From an uncultured Woeseia sp. (GTDB lineage: Bacteria; Pseudomonadota; Gammaproteobacteria; Steroidobacterales; Woeseiaceae), in contig CALALV010000008.1 in assembly GCA_937925605.1 (NCBI GenBank), positions 1 to 49,707 of the forward strand: 49,707 nucleotides of DNA. Direction: 5' to 3'. The notes below the pieces were generated by a model. The model saw only the letters and a list, made by a program, of their open reading frames with translations, did no database searches and was not told the DNA's origin. The position numbers were made by a program, and so were the translations under genes. Below are positions 15,004 through 22,994 of this stretch, one piece after another (positions within the stretch are counted from its first letter, which is position 1; the number at the start of each line of letters is the position of its first letter).

Positions 15004-17214
15004 TTACCAGGCCAGGTTGAATCCGAGGGTCAGGTGGCGGCCGGGACCGGCCAGCCACGGAATCAGGAGGTCGTCGGCGGCCAGGCCGCGCACGGACGAC
15101 CAGTGCCAGGCGACGCGGTCGGTCGCGTTCATCAACGCCGCGCGCAGCACGAGCCGCTCGCCGACTCGCTGCACCAGGTACAGGTCGAGCAGCGCGTGGC
15201 CCGGCGGTTCGAACACGGGGCCGGCCGCACTGTCGCGGTCGTCCCAGGCCTCGACGGCCGTGACGCGCAGCGCGGCGCTGCGGCGGCCGTCGCCGGGTGA
15301 CCAGTGCAGCCCGGCGGTCAGCCGGCCCGGACCGACGCTGTCGAGCGGCGCACCGCTGTCGCGATTCTCGCCGCGCGCGCGGTACAAAGAGCCGTCGATA
15401 CGCAGCGACTCGGCGGGCTGCCAGGTCCAGCCTGCCTCGACGCCGCTGATCACGGCGCGCTCGATGTTCTGCGCCTGGAACAGCGTGCGGCCGCTGACCT
15501 CGTCGGTGCCGATGTTGACGCGCGAGGCGATGAAATCGTCGTAGTCGCTGCGGAACGCGCCGAGCTCGAACTCGAGCGCGTCGCCGTGCCAGCGCAGGCC
15601 GGCTTCGAGGCTGTCGGAGCGTTCCGAGCGAAGGTCGGGATTCGGCACCGCGCGGTAATTGAAGAACGGGATCTCGAGGCCGATGTTCGCGTCCTCGTAC
15701 GGCGGCGCGCGGAAGCCGTGCGTGTATTGCAGGTACAGGTCCACGGCATCGCTGGCACGCCAGGTCACGCCGAGCTTCGGCGACAGGTCCGCATCCGTGA
15801 TGCCGACCGGCTCCGCGAACGGATAGTTGTCCGCGTACATCGGGTCAGCCAGCGGCGCCAGCGAGTAGCGGTCCGCGCGCACGGCGGCGGTGATCGTCAG
15901 CGGGCCCGCGTCGACGACGTCCTGCAGGTACAGGCCCCACTCGCGCGAGCGGCTGCGCGGGAAATCGCGCAGCGGGAAGGCCTCGCCGAGGATGACGCTC
16001 GTGCTGGCGCCGTCCTCGAGGCCGGTCTCGGTGCCGTCGCGCATCTCCTCCGTGCGACGCTCGCGGAACTCCAGCCCGAGCCCGAGCCGGTGCTCGCTGT
16101 CGCCGATCGCGAGACTGCGACCGAGGTTCAGCTCGACGCCGTCGATCTCCTGCTCGAATTCGAAGTAGCGGTCGATCGCCACCGGGCGCGCCGCCGCGCC
16201 GCGCACGTCCTGCGTGCGCTGGCGGGTCAGCGACTGCTGGCGGTAGACGCGCAGCACGCCGTCCTCGACGAACTCGCCCGGCGCGCCGAACTCCCAGGCC
16301 ACGCCGAGCAGGCGCAGCACGTAGTCGTCGTCGCCGAGCAGCGCGGTGGTCGAGCGGTAGCGACCGCTGCCCAGCATCGAGCGCAGGTCCGAGCGGGTGC
16401 GCGCGTCCTGGTAGAGCAGGCTGGCGACCAGACGGTCGCCGCCGCGCAGGTCGGTCGCGCCCTTCAGCAGCGCGCTGTGCCGCTCGCTGTCGCGGAAATC
16501 GAGCACGGCCCCGGCGCCTGCCGGCGGCAGTTCGTGGCCGTCACGGCGCGATACGCCGAACAGCAGCCCGCGATCGCTGTCGCCGAGCCCCGCGAGCAGC
16601 GTTGCCTGCAGCGCCGCGTCCGCGTCGCGCCAGGCGCCGCGCAGGCGTCCGCCGCTCCCGTTGCCGCCCACGAGATCGCCCGGATCCGGGGTCGTGGCCG
16701 CGACGACGCCGCCGATCGCCGCGCTGCCGTAGAGCGCCGACGCCGGCCCGTGCAGGACCTCGATGCGCTGCACCAGGCCGGTGTCGAGGAAGTCGCGCGT
16801 CGCGTTCGAGAAGCTGCCGACGTCGAACTGGTCGGACAGCGGCACGCCGTCGACCAGCACGGTGACGCGGTCGCCGCCGATGCCACGGATGTTCAGGCCC
16901 TCGCTGCCGAAACGGGTGCCGGCGTTTTCCGCGTCGATGCCGGGCGTGTAGCGAAAAGCGTCGTCGGCCGTCAGCGCCAGCAGTGCGTCCAGGTCTTCGT
17001 TCGTGATCACCGTGACCCGGGCCGCGATCTCGCGCCGTGGCCGCGGCTGCCGGTCGGCCACGACGACGATCTCGTCGATCGTCTCGTCGAGCGTCTCGTC
17101 GGCGGGCACGGCATCCGGCGTCGCCGCGGACAGCGGCGGAGCGAACAGGGCGAGCAGCGGTAACGCGCCCCGGAGCAATCCGGTAACGCGCTTCAGCGAT
17201 CGCGGAAGCAGCAT
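15004..17214 (-). CDS. TonB-dependent outer-membrane receptor (heme/hemoglobin receptor type)
   Basis: 736 residues. A signal peptide ends near AATPDA, a TonB box follows (DEIVVVADR), then a plug domain (VTVITNEDLDALLALTADDAFRYTPGI ... LNIRGIGGDRVTVLVDGVPL ... GPASALYGSAAIGG) and a beta-barrel ending in LTLGFNLAW. The heme-receptor signature is partly kept: FRAP at 501 and NPDL at 525. No histidine lies between them, although heme receptors such as HemR use one there. The ligand may therefore be heme, a siderophore or another metal complex. It is first in the operon, 15 bases before nirS. Iron or heme supply for the heme-rich reductase is a plausible reason for the linkage. Confidence 0.9.
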   Translation of the reverse strand: MLLPRSLKRVTGLLRGALPLLALFAPPLSAATPDAVPADETLDETIDEIVVVADRQPRPRREIAARVTVITNEDLDALLALTADDAFRYTPGIDAENAGTRFGSEGLNIRGIGGDRVTVLVDGVPLSDQFDVGSFSNATRDFLDTGLVQRIEVLHGPASALYGSAAIGGVVAATTPDPGDLVGGNGSGGRLRGAWRDADAALQATLLAGLGDSDRGLLFGVSRRDGHELPPAGAGAVLDFRDSERHSALLKGATDLRGGDRLVASLLYQDARTRSDLRSMLGSGRYRSTTALLGDDDYVLRLLGVAWEFGAPGEFVEDGVLRVYRQQSLTRQRTQDVRGAAARPVAIDRYFEFEQEIDGVELNLGRSLAIGDSEHRLGLGLEFRERRTEEMRDGTETGLEDGASTSVILGEAFPLRDFPRSRSREWGLYLQDVVDAGPLTITAAVRADRYSLAPLADPMYADNYPFAEPVGITDADLSPKLGVTWRASDAVDLYLQYTHGFRAPPYEDANIGLEIPFFNYRAVPNPDLRSERSDSLEAGLRWHGDALEFELGAFRSDYDDFIASRVNIGTDEVSGRTLFQAQNIERAVISGVEAGWTWQPAESLRIDGSLYRARGENRDSGAPLDSVGPGRLTAGLHWSPGDGRRSAALRVTAVEAWDDRDSAAGPVFEPPGHALLDLYLVQRVGERLVLRAALMNATDRVAWHWSSVRGLAADDLLIPWLAGPGRHLTLGFNLAW

Positions 17215-17249
17215 GGCAAATCCCTTGCGGAACTGTGGGCGATCGCACC

Positions 17250-17293
17250 ACAGTGCCAGAGCCGCCGCCCCGGACCATACGTAGCTTCACCTA
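17250..17293 (-). promoter_or_regulatory. Predicted promoter of the TonB receptor-nirS-porin operon with shared 19-bp site
   Basis: On the minus strand 17293-17275 read TAGGTGAAGCTACGTATGG. TAGGT and ACGTATGG line up with the kinase and cco copies without gaps. A weak -10 (CACTGT, 17255-17250) lies 19 bases downstream. The ribosome site AAGGGA precedes the ATG at 17214. No FNR/DNR-type box was seen in this 96-base interval. Confidence 0.55.
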
Positions 17294-17310
17294 TCGCGTT
17301 GCGCGCGATC

Positions 17311-19203
17311 TCAGGCGTTCGGAACCCGCCCCTTGCGGATTGCTTCCTGCGCCTGTGCCAGCAGGTTGTCGGTGTGTACCGGCTTGCTCATCAGCAGGCT
17401 GTTGCCGAGCCGGCGCGCGTCGTCGACGACCTTCGAGGTGTCGCCGCTTACGATGAACGCAGGGATGTCGTGCGCGAAGCGCGCGCGCAGGGCCTCGACG
17501 GCCTCGATCCCGTTCGAATCGTCGAGCAGGTGATAGTCGGAGACGATCAGGTCGGGGGCCCGCCCGAGTTTCTCGCCCGCGGCCGCGGCTTCGGCGGCCG
17601 AGCGCGCCGTCACGATCTCGTAGCCTTCGGCGCGCAGCAGCAGCGACCAGGCCTGCATCACGGCCGGGTCGTCCTCGACCAGCAACACCGTGCCACCGAG
17701 CGCCGGGTGACTGCCGGTGGGCGTTTCCTTGTCCGTCACTGCCTCGCCGGCGTGCTCGGCGACGACCGGAACGATGACGGAGAAACACGAACCCTTGCCG
17801 GGCTCGGACGTCACGACGATCTCGTGGCCGAGCAGGTCGGCCAGCCGGCGCACGATCGCGAGCCCGAGGCCGAAGCCCTCGTTGTTGCCGCCGTGGTTGC
17901 CGAGCTGGTGGAACTCGCGAAAGATCTCGTCGAGCTGGTGCCCCTCGATGCCGATGCCGGTGTCGCGCACGTCGATCGACAGCCTGCCGTTCACGCGCTC
18001 GAGCGTCAGCGACACCTGGCCGCGCTCCGTGTAGCGGATCGCGTTCGAGACCAGGTTCTGGATGATCTCGGCCAGCAGGTTCGGGTCGCTACGGATCAGC
18101 GTGCCGTTCGGCTCGGACACGAAGGCGAGTTCCTTCTGACGCGCCTGCCGGGCGAACTCGGCCGACAGCCGGTCGACGAGCCGCCGCACCGGGAACACCT
18201 CGAATTCCGGCGTGACCGCGCCGGCATCGAGCCGGCTGATGTCGAGCAGCGAGTTCAGCAGGTTCGTCATCGCGTCGAGCGAGTTCTGCTGGCTCTCGAC
18301 CATCTCCTGCGCCAGTTCGTCCTTCACGGTCCGGCGCAGCGCGCCGTTCAGCAGCGACAGCGCCTGCACGGGCTGGCGCAGGTCGTGGCTGGCCGCGGCC
18401 AGGAAGGCCGTGTTGGCCTTGTGCGCGCGCTCCGCAGCCTGCCGCGCCTCGATCAGCTCCGCCTCCATGCGCTTGCGCTCGCTGACGTCGCGGATGACGC
18501 TCGACACGAAGCTGCCGCCCGCGGTGCGCACCGGGCTCAGGCTGATCTCGACCGGGAACTCGCTGCCGTCCGCGCGCCGCGCGCGCAGGTCCATGCCGGT
18601 GCCCATCGGCCGCAGCACCGGGTCGTCGACGTATTGTTGCCGGTGATCGCGGTGCCGGTGGCGGATCTCCTCGGGCAGCAATGCCTCGATGGGCCGACCG
18701 AGCAAGCGCTCGCGCGAGTAGCCGAACATGCGCTCGGCCTGGTCGTTCGCGATCGCGATGCGCCCGTTCTCGTCGACGATAATCATCGCGTCCGGCGCCG
18801 CCTTGAGCAGCTGCCGGAAGTAGGCCTCGGAAGCGTGGCCGGTGCTGAGGTCGCGGATCGTGCTCGCGACCAGCAGTTCGCCCGACTCCTCGAACGGCGT
18901 CAGCGAGATTTCGGCGCTGAAAGTCTCGCCGTTCTTGCGGCGCGCCTCGAGATTCAGCCCGGAAACCAGCGGGCGCGCGTGCGGCGCGCCCTTGTAGTGC
19001 TCGCGATACCGCTCGTGCTTACCGCGCACGGACTCCGGCATCAGCATCTCGACCGGCTGCCCGAGCAGTTCTTCGCGGGAATAGCCGAACAGCTGCTCGG
19101 CCTGCGCGTTCGCGAACAGGATGCGGCCGTTGTCGGCCACGACCAGCATCGCGTCGCTGGCCGAGGTCAACAGCTCTTCCGCTGCCCTGCTGGAAAGTCT
19201 CAT
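17311..19203 (-). CDS. Soluble hybrid sensor kinase: PAS-PAS-HisKA-HATPase-REC
   Basis: 630 residues with no membrane helix or signal peptide, so a cytoplasmic sensor. Two PAS domains occupy about 5-120 and 128-243. Each has a histidine seven residues before a Tyr (H63/Y70 in GKHERYREHY; H184/Y191 in RHRDHRQQY), the same spacing as the heme-ligating His of FixL. The FixL distal Arg is not evident, and this pattern also occurs in PAS domains without heme. A coiled linker leads to the H-box ASHDLRQPVQ (H273), the ATPase N-box and DTGIGI, GFGLGLAI glycine boxes, and a C-terminal receiver (about 510-625) with Asp in DLIVSDYHL and Lys in MSKPV. It resembles hybrid FixL kinases. Redox, O2 or NO sensing is inference; its promoter carries the 19-bp element, suggesting autoregulation. 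Confidence 0.92.
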   Translation of the reverse strand: MRLSSRAAEELLTSASDAMLVVADNGRILFANAQAEQLFGYSREELLGQPVEMLMPESVRGKHERYREHYKGAPHARPLVSGLNLEARRKNGETFSAEISLTPFEESGELLVASTIRDLSTGHASEAYFRQLLKAAPDAMIIVDENGRIAIANDQAERMFGYSRERLLGRPIEALLPEEIRHRHRDHRQQYVDDPVLRPMGTGMDLRARRADGSEFPVEISLSPVRTAGGSFVSSVIRDVSERKRMEAELIEARQAAERAHKANTAFLAAASHDLRQPVQALSLLNGALRRTVKDELAQEMVESQQNSLDAMTNLLNSLLDISRLDAGAVTPEFEVFPVRRLVDRLSAEFARQARQKELAFVSEPNGTLIRSDPNLLAEIIQNLVSNAIRYTERGQVSLTLERVNGRLSIDVRDTGIGIEGHQLDEIFREFHQLGNHGGNNEGFGLGLAIVRRLADLLGHEIVVTSEPGKGSCFSVIVPVVAEHAGEAVTDKETPTGSHPALGGTVLLVEDDPAVMQAWSLLLRAEGYEIVTARSAAEAAAAGEKLGRAPDLIVSDYHLLDDSNGIEAVEALRARFAHDIPAFIVSGDTSKVVDDARRLGNSLLMSKPVHTDNLLAQAQEAIRKGRVPNA

Positions 19204-19243
19204 GGGTCGCAGCTCGTCCGTGTCCGCGCCGGGAAATGGATCA

Positions 19244-19288
19244 TGAAAACGACTCCGGCACGCGGTGCACCATACGGGAATCTACCTA
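19244..19288 (-). promoter_or_regulatory. Predicted promoter of the hybrid kinase with shared 19-bp site
   Basis: On the minus strand 19288-19270 read TAGGTAGATTCCCGTATGG, the clearest copy of the shared element. It lies 67-85 bases before the kinase start codon. The hexamer 20 bases downstream (TTTTCA, 19249-19244) is a poor -10. The rest of the interval to the TSUP gene stop at 19416 shows no other feature I can support. Confidence 0.5.
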
Positions 19289-19415
19289 GCTTGCCAGCGC
19301 GCGGGCCGGCTTGCACTGCGGGGCGCCGGCCAGACCGCTGCCGGGCACGCGGCCCGCCCGGGCGACAGGCAACTCCGCCGCCGGCAGGCGCGCCGGCCTG
19401 CGCGCGGGCACCGTG

Positions 19416-20231
19416 CTAGCTGCCGAACGCGCGCTGCAGCATGCGCAGCGAGACGAGGAACAGGAACAGCCCGAAGGCCACCGTGAGCTGGCGGCGCGAC
19501 AGCCGGTGCGCGAGCGCCGCGCCGGCCGGCGCGGTCAGCCAGGTCACGGGCGCGATCAGCGCGAAGCCGAGCAGGTTGACGAAACCGGCGCTGCCCGGCG
19601 GCAGCCGCGGGTCGCCCCAGCCGGTCGCGACGAAACCGAGCGTCCCGGGCAGGCTGATGACCAGCCCGAACAGCGCCGCCGTTCCGACGGCACGGTGGAT
19701 CGGCTGGTTCATCAGCGTCAGCGCGGCGACCGACAGCGTGCCGCCGCCGATGCCCATGACGCTCGAGATGCCGCCGATCGCGAACGGCACCGTCACGATG
19801 GCCGCGCCGCGCGGCACGTCGTCCGCCAGGCGCTTGTCGTCGAGCGGCAGCAGCAGCTTGACGCCGATCAGGAAAGCCACGACCGCGAACACGCCGGACA
19901 GCACGTCGCTGTGCACGCGCGACGCGAACCAGGCGCCGGCCAGGGCGCCGGCCAGGACGAAGAACGCCCAGCGCCGGACCAGTTCCAGATCGACCGCGCC
20001 GCGCCGGTGATGCGCGCGCGCGGACGAGATCGAGGTCGGCACGATCGTCGCGAGCGAGGTCGCGACCGCGACGTGCATGCGGATCGCCGGGTCGGTGCCG
20101 ACGAACGCCAGCGCCGTGTCGAGCGCCGGCACGATGACGATGCCGCCGCCGATGCCGAACAGCCCCGCCAGTACGCCGCCGACGGCGCCGGTCGCGAGCA
20201 TCGCCAGCGCCAGCAGGACCAGCTCGTCCAC
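19416..20231 (-). CDS. TSUP-family (TauE/SafE) membrane transporter
   Basis: 271 residues, eight predicted helices in two repeats. The repeats carry GVLAGLFGIGGGIVIVPAL near the start and ISSVMGIGGGTLSVAALTL in the middle, the twin glycine-rich motifs of the TSUP family. Members export or import sulfite, sulfonates or other small organic anions. Last gene of the minus-strand block that starts at paaX; it follows the S-formylglutathione hydrolase gene by 9 bases. The substrate is unknown. Confidence 0.9.
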   Translation of the reverse strand: MDELVLLALAMLATGAVGGVLAGLFGIGGGIVIVPALDTALAFVGTDPAIRMHVAVATSLATIVPTSISSARAHHRRGAVDLELVRRWAFFVLAGALAGAWFASRVHSDVLSGVFAVVAFLIGVKLLLPLDDKRLADDVPRGAAIVTVPFAIGGISSVMGIGGGTLSVAALTLMNQPIHRAVGTAALFGLVISLPGTLGFVATGWGDPRLPPGSAGFVNLLGFALIAPVTWLTAPAGAALAHRLSRRQLTVAFGLFLFLVSLRMLQRAFGS

Positions 20232-20240
20232 GGGTCGCGC

Positions 20241-21086
20241 TCAGCCGCCGAGGATGCGCGCGTGGTGCTGCAGGTGGTCGGCCATGAAGGTCGAGATGAA
20301 ATAGTAGCCGTGGTCGTAGTCTTCGTGGCGCCGGAGTTCGAGACCGATGCCGCGTGCCTTGCAGGCCGCCTCGAACAGGTCCGGATTCAGCTGCTCTTCG
20401 AGAAACTGGTCGGCGAGGCCCTGGTCGATCAGCAGCCGGCTCGCCGGCAGCTCGCGCAGCGACTTGACGACCTCGACGGCGTCGTAGTCGCGCCAGCCGT
20501 CGCGGTCCTCGCCGAGGTAGTGGCCGAGTGCCTTGTGGCCCCACGGGCAGTTCAGGGTGCTGCAGATCGGGGCGAAGGCGGTGATCGAGCGGTAGGTCTG
20601 CGGGTTGCGCAGGCCGATCGTCAGCGCGCCGTGCCCGCCCATCGAGTGGCCGAAAATGCCCTGGCGCTCACGGTCGCCCGGGAAGTTCGCGAACAGCAGT
20701 TCCGGCAGCTCGGACGTCACGTAGTCGTACATGTGGTAGTGACGGTCCCACGGCGGCTGGGTCGCGTTCAGGTAGAAGCCGGCGCCGAGACCGAAGTCGT
20801 AGGCCTCCTGCGGATCGTCGGGCACGTCGTCGCCGCGCGGGCTCGTGTCCGGCGTGACCAGCATCAGGCCGTACTGCGCGGCGAGCCGCTGCGCGCCGCT
20901 CTTGATCATGAACGTCTCTTCGGTGCAGGTCAGACCGGACAGGAAGGTCAGCACCGGCACCGGACCCATGCGCGCCTGCGGCGGCACGAAGACCGAGAAG
21001 CGCATGTCGCAGTGATTGACCGCGGACGGGTGGCGGTAGAAGCCGACCGTGCCGCCGAAGCACGCATGTTCGCTGATCGTTTCCAT
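20241..21086 (-). CDS. fghA: S-formylglutathione hydrolase
   Basis: 281 residues of the esterase-D alpha/beta-hydrolase family. The nucleophile is S148 in IFGHSMGGHGA; the acid is in LLIDQGLADQFL and the His in EDYDHGYYF. The segment LSGLTCTEETFMIKSGAQR is diagnostic for FGH. It hydrolyses S-formylglutathione to formate and glutathione in formaldehyde detoxification. The usual partner, glutathione-dependent formaldehyde dehydrogenase (adhC/frmA), is not in the window. It lies 40 bases downstream of fabB. Confidence 0.94.
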   Translation of the reverse strand: METISEHACFGGTVGFYRHPSAVNHCDMRFSVFVPPQARMGPVPVLTFLSGLTCTEETFMIKSGAQRLAAQYGLMLVTPDTSPRGDDVPDDPQEAYDFGLGAGFYLNATQPPWDRHYHMYDYVTSELPELLFANFPGDRERQGIFGHSMGGHGALTIGLRNPQTYRSITAFAPICSTLNCPWGHKALGHYLGEDRDGWRDYDAVEVVKSLRELPASRLLIDQGLADQFLEEQLNPDLFEAACKARGIGLELRRHEDYDHGYYFISTFMADHLQHHARILGG

Positions 21087-21126
21087 GAATTCCCGTGGGT
21101 ACTGGCGACCGGGCGGCCGCGTGGAC

Positions 21127-22338
21127 TCAGAAGCGCCGCAGCACCAGCGAGCCGTTGGTGCCGCCGAAACCGAAGCTGTTGGTCATCGCGGTCCGGATGC
21201 CGGCGTTTTCCACCGTCGAGGTCACGAGCGGCAGGTCGCCGAGCGCTTCGTCCGGCTCGTCGACGTTGATCGACGGCGCGATGAAGTCGTGTTCCAGCAT
21301 CAGCAGGCAGTGGATCGTCTCCTGCACGCCGGTCGCACCCAGCGAATGGCCGCACATCGACTTCGACGACGAAAAACGCGGCACGGCGTCGCCGAACACC
21401 TCGCGCAGCGCGTTGAGCTCGGTCGTGTCCCCGACCGGCGTGCTGGTGCCGTGCGTGTTGACGTAGTCGACCGGCGCGTCGAGCTGGCTGCTGGCCATGC
21501 GCATGCAACGCACGGCGCCCTCGCCGGACGGCGCGACCATGTCGTAGCCGTCGGAGTTCGCGCCGTAGCCGACGATTTCCGCGTAGATCTTCGCACCGCG
21601 CGCCTCGGCGTGCTCCAGCGCCTCGACCACGACGACGCCCGCGCCCGCGGCGATGACGAATCCGTCGCGGTTCGTGTCGTAAGGTCGCGACGCGGTGGCC
21701 GGCGCGTCGTTGTACTTCGTCGACAGCGCGCCCATCGCGTCGAACAGGGCCGCCAGCGTCGCGTCCTCCTCCTCGCCGCCCCCGGCGAACACGATGTCCT
21801 GCTTGCCGAGCTGGATCTGCTCCATCGCGGCGCCGATGCAGTGCAGGCTGGTCGCGCAGGCCGACGTGATCGAGTAGTTGACGCCCTTGATGCGGTACGG
21901 CGTCGCGAGGCAGGCGGACACCGTGCTGCTCATCGTGCGCGGCACCATGTACGGCCCGATGCGCTTCACGCCCTTGTTGCGCAGCGTGTCCGCGGCCAGC
22001 ACGACGTTCTGCGTCGAGGCGCCGCCGGAGCCGACGATCAGCCCCGTGCGCTCGTTCGAGACCTGGTCGTCGCCGAGGTCCGCGTCGTCGATCGCCTGGC
22101 GCATCGCGATGTAGGAATAGGCCGCCGCGTCGCCCATGAAGCGTCGTACCTTGCGGTCGATGTGCTCGCCGATGTCGATGTCGACGCTGCCGCTGACCTG
22201 GCTGCGCAGCCCGGCCTCGGCGAAACCCTCGTTGTGGCGAATACCCGACCGGCCCTTTTTCAGTGACTCGAGCACGGCCGCCCGGTCGTTGCCCAGGCAG
22301 GAAACGACGCCCATTCCGGTAATGACGACTCGCCGCAT
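21127..22338 (-). CDS. fabB: Beta-ketoacyl-ACP synthase I (FabB)
   Basis: 403 residues with the condensing-enzyme triad: C161 in SITSACATSLHC, His in YVNTHGTSTPVGD and His in MCGHSLGATG. It starts MRRVVITGMGVVSCLG and ends NSFGFGGTNGSLVLRRF as FabB does. It elongates cis-3-decenoyl-ACP in unsaturated fatty acid synthesis. It is 10 bases after fabA, the standard gammaproteobacterial pair. Confidence 0.97.
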   Translation of the reverse strand: MRRVVITGMGVVSCLGNDRAAVLESLKKGRSGIRHNEGFAEAGLRSQVSGSVDIDIGEHIDRKVRRFMGDAAAYSYIAMRQAIDDADLGDDQVSNERTGLIVGSGGASTQNVVLAADTLRNKGVKRIGPYMVPRTMSSTVSACLATPYRIKGVNYSITSACATSLHCIGAAMEQIQLGKQDIVFAGGGEEEDATLAALFDAMGALSTKYNDAPATASRPYDTNRDGFVIAAGAGVVVVEALEHAEARGAKIYAEIVGYGANSDGYDMVAPSGEGAVRCMRMASSQLDAPVDYVNTHGTSTPVGDTTELNALREVFGDAVPRFSSSKSMCGHSLGATGVQETIHCLLMLEHDFIAPSINVDEPDEALGDLPLVTSTVENAGIRTAMTNSFGFGGTNGSLVLRRF

Positions 22339-22348
22339 TGCCTGTCCT

Positions 22349-22900
22349 TCAGAAATCGTCGGTGGAGGTGAACAGCCCGACGCGCAGGTCCTCGGCGACG
22401 TAGATTTCCCGGCCGTCGACGTCGACGCTGCCGTCGGCGATCGCCAGCACGAGCTTGCGCGTGATCAGGCGCTTGATGTCGACACGGTAAGTGACTTTCT
22501 TCGCACGGGGCAAGACCTGCCCGCTGAATTTCACCTTGCCGCAGCCGAGTGCGCGGCCCTTGCCCGGGTGGCCGGACCAGACCAGGAAAAATCCGACGAG
22601 CTGCCACAGCGCGTCCAGCCCGAGGCAGCCCGGCATGACCGGGTCGTCCTGGAAGTGGCACTGGAAGAACCACAGGTCGGGGCGGATATCGAGCTCGGCC
22701 ACGATCTCGCCCTTGCCGTGCGCGCCGCCGTCGTTGCGGATCTTCGTGATCCGGTCGGTCATCAGCATGTCGGGCAGCGGCAGGCGCCCCGCGTCCGGGC
22801 CGAACAGCTCGCCGCGACCGCAGGCGATCAGTTCGTCGTAGTCGTAGCTCGTCTTGCGGCCGGGCGGCGCGCCGTCGGCCGGCAGGTCGGTGTCGCTCAT
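22349..22900 (-). CDS. fabA: 3-hydroxydecanoyl-ACP dehydratase/isomerase (FabA)
   Basis: 183 residues from the ATG at 22900 (MSDTDL...), with GGAA upstream; an ATG at 22921 would add seven residues. It matches E. coli FabA through the whole length: LLACGRGELFG-like start, PDLWFFQCHF with the catalytic His, DPVMPGCLGLDALWQLVGFFL and GKVKFSGQVLPRAKKVTYRV. It makes trans-2 and cis-3-decenoyl-ACP, the branch point to unsaturated fatty acids. The 70-94 bases up to the paaE stop could hold a promoter (a TAAGAT hexamer is visible), so fabAB may be transcribed separately from paa. Confidence 0.96.
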   Translation of the reverse strand: MSDTDLPADGAPPGRKTSYDYDELIACGRGELFGPDAGRLPLPDMLMTDRITKIRNDGGAHGKGEIVAELDIRPDLWFFQCHFQDDPVMPGCLGLDALWQLVGFFLVWSGHPGKGRALGCGKVKFSGQVLPRAKKVTYRVDIKRLITRKLVLAIADGSVDVDGREIYVAEDLRVGLFTSTDDF

Positions 22901-22994
22901 TCGCTGTTCCGCAGGGTGCATGGCCCGCCCGTGGCGGTCTCAGGGTCGCGTATCTTACCGAACCGCGGCGTCCTTTGCTTTGCGGGCCGGGGGC

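Noticed and set aside
12646..15300. 884-codon plus-strand frame opposite nirS and its neighbours
   Set aside because: The minus strand carries unmistakable NirS. The plus-strand translation has no domain and is Arg/Val-rich, a GC-driven shadow.
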